Below the pieces are notes generated by a model that saw only the letters and a list, made by a program, of their open reading frames with translations, was not told the origin of the DNA and searched no databases. Shown in pieces: positions 5,466 through 12,078 of a DNA stretch of 14,307 nucleotides. Made by a program: the position numbers and the translations under genes. The stretch is taken from positions 1-14,307 of the forward strand of contig DGWK01000016.1 in NCBI GenBank assembly GCA_002395235.1, in the 5' to 3' direction. Every line of letters begins with the position of its first letter. Position 1 is the first letter of the stretch. This DNA comes from Lachnospiraceae bacterium UBA4260 (GTDB taxonomy: Bacteria > Bacillota > Clostridia > Lachnospirales > Lachnospiraceae).

Positions 5466-6410
5466 TTAATCGTCCTCATCATCTCTGTTTCCGCCCATCA
5501 GATTGGCCTGGACGCGCTTGTAGAGCTCCTGGGCCGCGTTGTAGCCCATGAGCTTCTGCCTGTGGTTGACTGCGGCCGCCTCGCAGATGATCGCCAGGTT
5601 CCGGCCGGGGCGGATCGGGATCTTGTGGCAGACCACGCGGTTGCCGAGGTACTCGATGTAGTGCTCCTCGAGTCCCAGGCGGTCGAAGTCCTTCTCCTTG
5701 CTCCACTCCTCCAGTTCAATGACCAGGTCAATATTCTGGCTGTTGCGGACGCTCGATACGCCGAACAGAGTCTTTACGTCAATAATGCCGATTCCCCGCA
5801 GTTCGATCAGGTGCTTGGTGATCTTGGGCGCCGTTCCGATCAGCGTGTCCTCACTCACCTTGCGGATCTCCACCACGTCGTCGGAGACCAGTCTGTGGCC
5901 TCTCTTGATCAGCTCCAGCGCCATCTCCGATTTGCCGATGCCGCTCTCGCCGGTGATCAGGACGCCTACGCCGTAGACGTCGATCAGGACGCCGTGGATC
6001 GTGATGCAGGGCGCCAGCCGCACATTCAGCCAGCGGATGATCTCGCCCATGAAATTGGAGGTTGCGTTCTTGGTCATCAGAAGCGCCACGCCGTTCTCCA
6101 AGGCGTACTTCATGAAGAGTTCGTCGGGCTCCAGCTCTCTGCAGAACACGACGCACGGGATATCCAGCGACAGGAATTTTTTGTAGATCCTGTCCTTCTG
6201 CTCCTGCGTCATCTGCTGCATGTAGGAATACTCCACCAGGCCGATGATCTGGATCCTTCCCGCCGCAAAATGCTCAAAATACCCCGTCATCTGCACGGCC
6301 GGCCTGTTGATGTCCGGCTGCCGGATCTTGATCTTGGTGACATCGATCTGCGGCGTCAGATTCTCGAGGTTCATCTTCGTGATCACCTCATTTAAACGAA
6401 CAGTTCCCAT
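5466..6410 (-). CDS. hprK: Bifunctional HPr(Ser) kinase/phosphorylase
   Basis: HprK phosphorylates Ser46 of HPr and Crh with ATP or pyrophosphate when glycolytic intermediates are high, and removes the phosphate when phosphate is high. This sets carbon catabolite control. Length 314, the usual size. N-terminal domain about 1-130; the catalytic domain begins TIHGVLIDVYG with His139, then the P-loop GESGIGKS (154-161, Lys160), LVSDDVVEI with Asp177/Asp178, and the family signature LIELRGIGIIDVKTLFG (201-217). The RPGRN segment (268-271) and NAAQELYKRV follow. The acidic tail ends DDEDD. A GGGAGG site lies 5-6 nt before ATG. Its probable substrate, the His15-less HPr-like protein, is encoded at the end of the same cluster. 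Confidence 0.97.
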   Translation of the reverse strand: MGTVRLNEVITKMNLENLTPQIDVTKIKIRQPDINRPAVQMTGYFEHFAAGRIQIIGLVEYSYMQQMTQEQKDRIYKKFLSLDIPCVVFCRELEPDELFMKYALENGVALLMTKNATSNFMGEIIRWLNVRLAPCITIHGVLIDVYGVGVLITGESGIGKSEMALELIKRGHRLVSDDVVEIRKVSEDTLIGTAPKITKHLIELRGIGIIDVKTLFGVSSVRNSQNIDLVIELEEWSKEKDFDRLGLEEHYIEYLGNRVVCHKIPIRPGRNLAIICEAAAVNHRQKLMGYNAAQELYKRVQANLMGGNRDDEDD

Positions 6411-6454
6411 GCTTACCTCCCTGTCCCAGGTCTTTATAGTATTCTCCGAAGACT

Positions 6455-8380
6455 TTACTCCGTCCCGTCGGGTTTCTGTGTCTGCGGCGCGTCCGCAGAC
6501 TCCCCCGCTTTTTTGTGAAAATATCGATAGATCTCCTCTGCCGCCCCCATCGTGATCTCGGGCACCTGCGCCAGTCTCTCGACGTCCGCCTCCGCGATCT
6601 CCTCGATGGAGCTGAACTCACGCATCAGCGCTTTCTTTCTCGCGGGACCGATTCCCGGGATCTCCTCCAGGGAGGAGGTGGTCTGCGCCTTGCTCCTGAG
6701 CGAGCGGTGATACTCGATGGCGAACCTGTGCGCCTCGTCCTGGATGCGGGTGATCAGCTTGAAGGCCTCGCTGGAGCGGTCGATCGGGATCTCAATATTA
6801 TTGTAATACAAACCTCTGGTCCTGTGGTGATCATCCTTCACCATTCCGCATACCGGAATGGTAAGGCCCAGTTCTCCCAGCACCTGCAGGGCGATATTTA
6901 CCTGCCCTCTGCCGCCGTCCATCATCAAAAGGTCGGGGAATTTGGTAAAACTGCCGAATTCCTTGTCGATCTTCGCCCGGTCCAGTTCCTTCTGCTCGTC
7001 CATTCCGTGCCGGAAGCGCCTGGTCAGCACTTCCTTCATGCAGGCGTAGTCATTGGGGCCGGACACTGTTTTGATCCGGAATTTGCGGTAGTCGCTGCGC
7101 TTGGGCTTGCCCTTCTCGTAGACTACCATCGATCCCACGTTGGCAAAGCCGCTGATATTCGAGATATCATAGGCCTCCATGCGGCTGGCCCTTTTCAGTC
7201 CCAGGAGCTGCTCAATCTCGTGTACGGCGCCGATGGTCCTGCCCTCTTCGCGCTTGAGCCGCTCGCGGTCCTTGTCCAGGACAAGCCCCGCGTTGGTGTT
7301 GGCCAGCTCGACCAGCTTCTCCTTGCTGCCTTTTTGCGGCACTTTCAGGACGACCTTGCTGCCCTTGATCGCGGAGAGCCACTGCTCGAGGAGCTCCTGA
7401 TCCTCCAGCTCGCAGGGGAGAAAGATCTCTTTGGGGATCGAGGGCGTGCCCCCGTAGAACTGCTTGATGAATTCGGACAGAATATCCGACTTCTTCCTGC
7501 CGGCCACATGGGTCATGTAGAAGTGCTCGCGGCCGATCAGCTTGCCGTCCCGCAGAAAGAAGGTCTGCACGACGCCGTCCGAGTCGGGACTTGAATTGTC
7601 CACGGCGATTCCCAGGATATCCCTGTTCTCGCCCAGGCTCTCGGACATCTTCTGCTTCTGGGCCACCTGCTGCACATCTTTTAAGAGGTCCCTGTATCGG
7701 ATCGCCTTCTCAAATTCCATGGCCTCCGACGCCTGCGCCATCTTCGCCGTCAGGTCCTTGATGATAGGATCGTAGTGCCCGGAGAGAAACTCCAGCGCCA
7801 TGTCCACGCGCTTTCTGTAGTCCTCCTCCGACACATTTCCCGTGCACGGCGCGCAGCAGCGCTCCATGTGCAGGTTCAGGCAGGGCCTCTCCTTGCCGAA
7901 GTCCCTGGGCAGGACTCTCGCGCAGTCCCTGAGCCCGTACATCCGGTTGAGCAGTTCAATGGTGCTCTTTACCGCCTGCGCGCTCGTATAAGGGCCAAAA
8001 TAGCGCGCCTTATCCTTGAGCTGCCTCCTGGCAAAGAGAATCCTCGGATAGGGTTCTCCCACCGTCACCTTGATATAGGGGTAGGTCTTGTCGTCCTTGA
8101 GCATCGTGTTGTACTTGGGTCGGTGCTCCTTGATCAAATTGTTCTCAAGGATCAGCGCCTCCAGCTCCGAGTCCGTCACAATATACTCGAATCGGGCGAT
8201 CTGCCTGACCATCTGGTCGATCTGCGGACCTCTCCCGACAATCTTACGAAAATAAGAGCGGACGCGATTGTGGAGGTTCACGGCCTTTCCCACGTAGATA
8301 ATCGCATCCCGCTCATCGTGCATGATATAGACGCCCGGTTTGGGCGGCAATTTCTTCAGTTCTTCCTGTACATCGAACAT
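6455..8380 (-). CDS. uvrC: Excinuclease ABC subunit UvrC
   Basis: The nuclease subunit of nucleotide excision repair. It cuts the damaged strand on both sides of a lesion marked by UvrA-UvrB. Length 641. In order: GIY-YIG domain (about 14-93, with GVYIM and IIYVGKA, Tyr29) for the 3' incision; a cysteine cluster (Cys153, 167, 175, 179), the arrangement thought to hold an Fe-S cluster in UvrC; the UVR motif that contacts UvrB (about 205-240); the RNase H-like domain for the 5' incision with Asp404 in EAYDISNISG, Asp488 in MMDGGRGQ and His551 in QDEAHRFA; tandem helix-hairpin-helix (about 572-622). The polar tail 623-641 looks dispensable. The start aligns with Bacillus UvrC, but no clear ribosome site precedes it; a hairpin at 8392-8416 lies just upstream. 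Confidence 0.97.
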   Translation of the reverse strand: MFDVQEELKKLPPKPGVYIMHDERDAIIYVGKAVNLHNRVRSYFRKIVGRGPQIDQMVRQIARFEYIVTDSELEALILENNLIKEHRPKYNTMLKDDKTYPYIKVTVGEPYPRILFARRQLKDKARYFGPYTSAQAVKSTIELLNRMYGLRDCARVLPRDFGKERPCLNLHMERCCAPCTGNVSEEDYRKRVDMALEFLSGHYDPIIKDLTAKMAQASEAMEFEKAIRYRDLLKDVQQVAQKQKMSESLGENRDILGIAVDNSSPDSDGVVQTFFLRDGKLIGREHFYMTHVAGRKKSDILSEFIKQFYGGTPSIPKEIFLPCELEDQELLEQWLSAIKGSKVVLKVPQKGSKEKLVELANTNAGLVLDKDRERLKREEGRTIGAVHEIEQLLGLKRASRMEAYDISNISGFANVGSMVVYEKGKPKRSDYRKFRIKTVSGPNDYACMKEVLTRRFRHGMDEQKELDRAKIDKEFGSFTKFPDLLMMDGGRGQVNIALQVLGELGLTIPVCGMVKDDHHRTRGLYYNNIEIPIDRSSEAFKLITRIQDEAHRFAIEYHRSLRSKAQTTSSLEEIPGIGPARKKALMREFSSIEEIAEADVERLAQVPEITMGAAEEIYRYFHKKAGESADAPQTQKPDGTE

Positions 8381-8391
8381 AATTCACATAT

Positions 8392-8421
8392 CGGGGACCC
8401 GCAGTGCGGGCCCCCGTTTTT
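8392..8421 (+). terminator. Plus-oriented terminator-like hairpin between ftsH and uvrC
   Basis: CGGGG (8392-8396) pairs with CCCCG (8412-8416) and CCCGC (8398-8402) with GCGGG (8406-8410), with one A/C mismatch and a 3-nt loop, followed by five T (8417-8421). The U-tract lies on the plus side, opposite to the direction of the flanking genes. On the minus strand the hairpin has A's before it and no U-tract after it, so read-through from ftsH to uvrC seems possible. Confidence 0.6.
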
Positions 8422-8422
8422 G

Positions 8423-10756
8423 TTACTTTTTGAAAAGCCGGTCTACATCTTCCTTGGGTACGTCTGAGAACTGCCCTCTGGGGCCTTTTTTCTCCGGCTG
8501 CTCTCCGGCTTCGTCTTCTTCAGTCCCGTCTTCTCCGGACTCTTCGTCATCGTCATCGGAATCCTGTGCGTCCGCTGCCGGGCTCTTTTTTGCCTCGGGA
8601 GCTGCGGCCTTTTCGGGTGCCGATGCCTCCTCGGGCGCGGGCGTCTGCTCAGGCGCTGTCGTCACTTCAGACGCGGGTGCTGCAGAGGCTGTCGTCTCTT
8701 CGGGCGCGGATGCCACGGGAGCCGGCTCCGGCGCGGGCGTGGACTCGATCTCCGCGATCGCTTTTCTCTCCGCCTCGATCTTTGCCTCCGTGCTGTCCTT
8801 CTCGGGCTCCGGAATGCCCTTGGCCTGTCTGTACAGGCGCATGAAATCCTTGCCGGTGATCGTCTCCTCGCGGATCAGATGCTCGGCGATCATATCCATA
8901 GCGTCCATGTTCTCAGAGAGAATGGCCTTGGCTTCGTTGTAGCAGTCCTCCATGATCTGGCGGACTTCTTCGTCCACGGCTGCCGCCGTGACATCACTGC
9001 AGTTGAGCACCGCTCTGCCTTCGAGGTATCTGCTCTCCACGGTGGCGAGCCCCATGAGGCCGAAGCGCTTGCTCATACCATACTGCGTGACCATATTGCG
9101 GGCAATGGCCGTCGCGCGCTCAATATCATTGGAAGCACCCGTCGTGACGGTCTCAAATTTGAGTTCCTCCGCCGCGCGGCCGCCCAGAAGGCCGACGATC
9201 ATGTCGTGCAGCTCCGCCTTCGTATTGAGATATTTCTCCTCCTCAGGCACCTGCATGACATAGCCCAGCGCTCCCATGGTCCTGGGGACGATGGTGATCT
9301 TCTGCACCGGCTCGGAATTCTTCTGCACCGCGCTGATCAGCGCGTGGCCGACCTCGTGATAGGACACGATGCGCCGCTCTTTCTGGCTCATGACGCGGTC
9401 CTTCTTTTCCTTGCCGACCAGGACCTGCTCCACTGCCTCGAAAAGATCCTGCTGATTGACGTATTTGCGCTTGTGCTTGACCGCGTTGATGGCGGCCTCA
9501 TTGATCATGTTGGCCAGGTCAGAGCCCACGGCTCCGCTGGTCGCCAGCGCGATCTCCTCCAGGTCCACGGACTCGTCCATCTTGACGTCCTTGGCATGCA
9601 CTTTCAAAATAGCGACACGCCCTTTCAGGTCCGGCCTGTCCACGATGATCCGCCTGTCAAAACGGCCGGGGCGCAGAAGTGCCTTGTCCAGGATCTCGGG
9701 CCTGTTGGTCGCGCCCAGGACAAGGATTCCCTTGGCGGGCTCAAAGCCGTCCATCTCGGAGAGCAGCTGGTTCAGCGTCTGTTCGCGCTCCTCATTGCCT
9801 CCGCCGTACTTGGAGTCACGGCTGCGGCCGATGGCGTCAATCTCGTCGATAAAGATGATGCAGGGCGCATTCTTGTTGGCTTCCTTGAACAGGTCGCGGA
9901 CACGGGATGCACCTACGCCTACATACAATTCAATAAAATCGGAACCGGTCAGCGAGAAGAAAGGAACATGTGCCTCTCCTGCGACGGCCTTGGCGAGCAA
10001 TGTTTTGCCCGTTCCGGGAGGGCCCACGAGCAGGGCTCCCTTGGGAAGCTTGGCGCCGATCTTGACGTATTTGCCGGGATTGTGCAGGAAATCTACCACT
10101 TCCTGCAGGGATTCCTTGGCTTCGTCCTCACCTGCGACGTCCGCAAATGTGATGCCGGTGTCCTTCTGCACATATTCCTTGGCCGTGCTCTTGCCGACGC
10201 TGCCCATGAGGCCGCCGCTGCCGGCCCTTCGGAATATGAAGCCCATGATCACCCACAAGAAGGCGATGGGAAGGACATACGAGAGCAGGAATGAGATGAT
10301 CATCCCCGAACTGTCCGGAATATAGCCGTTTACGGTCACCCCGGCGTCCAGCAGGCGCTTGGTCAGGTCCGTCTCCTCCTCCGAAATGGACGTATAGCGG
10401 ATGGCGTCCGAATCCTTGAGCTTGATCTCCAATCGATCCGAGCGGACATTGACTTCCTCGACCTTGCCGTCGTTGACCAGCTGCACAAACTCATTGTAGC
10501 TGATCCTCGTGGCGCTCTCCGAGCCCATGTTCATCACATAGCTGATCACGACCAGCGCGATCACCGTCGCCAGCAGCATGATCATCAGATTCTGGCGATT
10601 GGGCCCCTTGCTGCCGCGCCCGCGGTCGTCGTCGCCTTCACCGTTTCCGCCGCCACCGCCGCCTCTATTGTTGTCCCCGCGCCGCTTGTCGTCGTAGCGC
10701 TCAAGATTGTCTCTTTTCTTCTTTCTGTTATTACTGTCAAACAGATTTCCAAACAT
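8423..10756 (-). CDS. ftsH: ATP-dependent membrane zinc protease FtsH, with long terminal extensions
   Basis: A hexameric AAA+ metalloprotease of the inner membrane that degrades short-lived and misassembled proteins. Length 777, over 100 residues longer than typical FtsH. In order: charged then Gly-rich N-terminus (1-55), TM helix 1 (about 56-76), extracytoplasmic domain, TM helix 2 (about 152-176), AAA domain with Walker A GPPGTGKT (245-252), Walker B IIFIDEIDA (300-308), second region of homology around ATNRPEILDKALLRPGRFD (349-367), then the zinc site HEVGH (467-471) and Asp544 in ASNDIERA. The catalytic part ends near 650. Residues 660-750 are Ala/Pro/Glu-rich then acidic, and the last 20 end in SDVPKEDVDRLFKK. 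Only a weak AAGAG precedes the ATG. It is probably the first gene of the cluster. Confidence 0.97.
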   Translation of the reverse strand: MFGNLFDSNNRKKKRDNLERYDDKRRGDNNRGGGGGGNGEGDDDRGRGSKGPNRQNLMIMLLATVIALVVISYVMNMGSESATRISYNEFVQLVNDGKVEEVNVRSDRLEIKLKDSDAIRYTSISEEETDLTKRLLDAGVTVNGYIPDSSGMIISFLLSYVLPIAFLWVIMGFIFRRAGSGGLMGSVGKSTAKEYVQKDTGITFADVAGEDEAKESLQEVVDFLHNPGKYVKIGAKLPKGALLVGPPGTGKTLLAKAVAGEAHVPFFSLTGSDFIELYVGVGASRVRDLFKEANKNAPCIIFIDEIDAIGRSRDSKYGGGNEEREQTLNQLLSEMDGFEPAKGILVLGATNRPEILDKALLRPGRFDRRIIVDRPDLKGRVAILKVHAKDVKMDESVDLEEIALATSGAVGSDLANMINEAAINAVKHKRKYVNQQDLFEAVEQVLVGKEKKDRVMSQKERRIVSYHEVGHALISAVQKNSEPVQKITIVPRTMGALGYVMQVPEEEKYLNTKAELHDMIVGLLGGRAAEELKFETVTTGASNDIERATAIARNMVTQYGMSKRFGLMGLATVESRYLEGRAVLNCSDVTAAAVDEEVRQIMEDCYNEAKAILSENMDAMDMIAEHLIREETITGKDFMRLYRQAKGIPEPEKDSTEAKIEAERKAIAEIESTPAPEPAPVASAPEETTASAAPASEVTTAPEQTPAPEEASAPEKAAAPEAKKSPAADAQDSDDDDEESGEDGTEEDEAGEQPEKKGPRGQFSDVPKEDVDRLFKK

Positions 10757-10840
10757 TCTATGATCACTCTTTCTTTCTGTGAATGTAACTACTGCCGGGA
10801 ACCGCCAAAAGGATTCACCGACAAAAATGCACTATGATTC

Positions 10841-10869
10841 ATATTAAATGATGTGGGAATTTTGCGCAA
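10841..10869 (-). promoter_or_regulatory. Candidate promoter for ftsH and the downstream cluster
   Basis: On the minus strand, TTGCGC (10864-10869), a 17-bp spacer and TAATAT (10841-10846) lie about 85 bp before the ftsH start. Neither box is strong, but the spacing is ideal, and the upstream mrp terminator means a promoter must lie in this gap or beyond. Confidence 0.35.
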
Positions 10870-10949
10870 GTGTTAACGAGAGGGGGTCTACTGTGAGTTG
10901 AAGGCGGATGGTGAGCCGGGGTGGTGGTGCAGGGATGGCAGATGGGACG

Positions 10950-10983
10950 AAAAAGTGCCGCCGGAGCTCCCTCCGGCGGCACT
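10950..10983 (-). terminator. Intrinsic terminator after mrp
   Basis: A perfect 12-bp GC-rich stem (10954-10965 with 10972-10983) with a 6-nt loop, followed on the minus strand by a five-T run. It lies 26 bp after the mrp stop codon and separates mrp from ftsH. Confidence 0.9.
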
Positions 10984-11009
10984 GCATCCTCACTTTGTGT
11001 TCAATCTTT

Positions 11010-11822
11010 TCACTCAATCGGCGGCAGAATGTCCTTGAGTCCCTCCATAAAGGTACTCTCATAATACTCTGCTCTTCCCGTATCCATAAAGGAAGTCATC
11101 TCGGGATCAATCGGAATCCTGGCAACGACAGGAATATTTTCCTTCGCCGCGATCTCCTCCACATGGCTGTCACCGAAGATCCGGATCTCCTCGCCGCAGT
11201 GCGGGCACTTCACGTAGCTCATGTTCTCGACGATGCCCAGCACCGGAACCTTCATGAGCTTGGCCATGCCCAGCGCCTTCTTCACGATCATGCTGACCAG
11301 ATCCTGAGGCGTTGTGACGACGATGATGCCGTCGATCGGCAGCGACTGGAAAACGGTAAGCGGCACATCGCCGGTTCCCGGAGGCATGTCGATGAACATG
11401 TAGTCCACATAGCCCCACGCCACGTCTGTCCAGAACTGCTTGAGGGCTCCCGTGATCACAGGGCTTCTCCAGATCACCGGGGCATCTTCCTGTTTTGTCA
11501 AAAGATTCATGGACATCACTTTGATCCCCGTCACAGTGGTTGCCGGATAGAGACATTCTTCCGTGGCGACCAGGTCTGCGTAGCCGACGCCGAACATCTT
11601 CGGCACGCTGGGGCCCGTGATATCCGCGTCAAGGATTGCTGTCTGATAGCCGTTTCTTCTGGACCAGAGCGCGCTCATCGCCGTGACGGAAGATTTGCCG
11701 ACTCCGCCTTTTCCGCTGACGACCGCGATCACCTTGTTGACGTGGCTTCCCTTATTGGCCTCGATATGAAAATCCGGCGGCGTGGGCGGCTTAGGTGCGC
11801 CGTTATTATTCTGAGCACTCAT
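11010..11822 (-). CDS. mrp: Mrp/ApbC-type P-loop ATPase, Fe-S cluster carrier
   Basis: A 270-residue member of the Mrp/Nbp35 group of MinD-like ATPases. These bind a labile [4Fe-4S] cluster between two subunits and deliver it to apo-proteins in the cytosol. Seen: a flexible Pro/Asn-rich N-terminus (1-25), deviant Walker A VVSGKGGVGKSS (34-45), DADITGPSVPKMFG (65-78), IDMPPGTGD (144-152), TTPQDLVSM (170-178), and the paired cysteines Cys206 and Cys209 in VKCPHCGEE. No N-terminal MIP18/DUF59 domain is present, as is common in Clostridia. Start: the longer ATG at 11837 contains the GGAGG itself, while the ATG at 11822 lies 8 nt after it, so I use 11822. It stands alone between a divergent gene and its own terminator. 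Confidence 0.95.
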   Translation of the reverse strand: MSAQNNNGAPKPPTPPDFHIEANKGSHVNKVIAVVSGKGGVGKSSVTAMSALWSRRNGYQTAILDADITGPSVPKMFGVGYADLVATEECLYPATTVTGIKVMSMNLLTKQEDAPVIWRSPVITGALKQFWTDVAWGYVDYMFIDMPPGTGDVPLTVFQSLPIDGIIVVTTPQDLVSMIVKKALGMAKLMKVPVLGIVENMSYVKCPHCGEEIRIFGDSHVEEIAAKENIPVVARIPIDPEMTSFMDTGRAEYYESTFMEGLKDILPPIE

Positions 11823-11830
11823 GTTTTGTT

Positions 11831-11835
11831 CCTCC
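11831..11835 (-). promoter_or_regulatory. Ribosome binding site that fixes the mrp start
   Basis: GGAGG lies 8 nt before the ATG at 11822 and inside the longer open frame that begins at 11837, which argues for the shorter protein. Confidence 0.8.
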
Positions 11836-11920
11836 ATTCTTTAGTTGCCTCAACCATTCGGCTCCTGAATCTCCGCGCCGAACAGTTACAAATATTAATT
11901 GTTTCTCGTGCCCCAAAAAC

Positions 11921-11929
11921 TGCTATAGT
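11921..11929 (+). promoter_or_regulatory. Candidate extended -10 promoter upstream of the NYN gene
   Basis: TGCTATAGT reads as an extended -10 (TGn plus TATAGT). A poor TTGTTT lies 19 bp upstream. The start site would fall at the palindrome 11936-11950, giving a leader of about 140 nt. Confidence 0.3.
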
Positions 11930-11935
11930 ATTAAA

Positions 11936-11950
11936 CAGGGAACTTCCCTG
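11936..11950. repeat. 15-bp palindrome in the divergent mrp/NYN gap
   Basis: CAGGGAA and TTCCCTG flank a central C. It sits 6 bp downstream of a plus-strand extended -10 and near a TTTAAT on the minus strand, so a regulator bound here could affect both directions. No known operator consensus is recognised. Confidence 0.5.
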
Positions 11951-12019
11951 CTCTGAAATACATTAAACGAAGGAGCTGTCGAAACCCCGTACCATCTATA
12001 TTAATGGAAACTGTTCTTT

Positions 12020-12049
12020 TTGAAAAGTGCAAGTAATGTTCAGTATACA
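12020..12049 (+). promoter_or_regulatory. Candidate sigma-A promoter proximal to the NYN gene
   Basis: TTGAAA (5 of 6 to the -35 consensus), an 18-bp spacer and TATACA (4 of 6) lie upstream of the NYN start at 12079, giving a leader of about 23 nt that includes the AAGGA ribosome site. I prefer this to the more distant candidate, but neither is certain. Confidence 0.4.
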
Positions 12050-12078
12050 AGACAAAGGAATCAATTAAGGAATTAATT

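Noticed and set aside
8879..10294. 471-codon plus-strand open frame over ftsH
   Set aside because: Antisense shadow of the AAA and protease domains; no recognisable domain or start signals.
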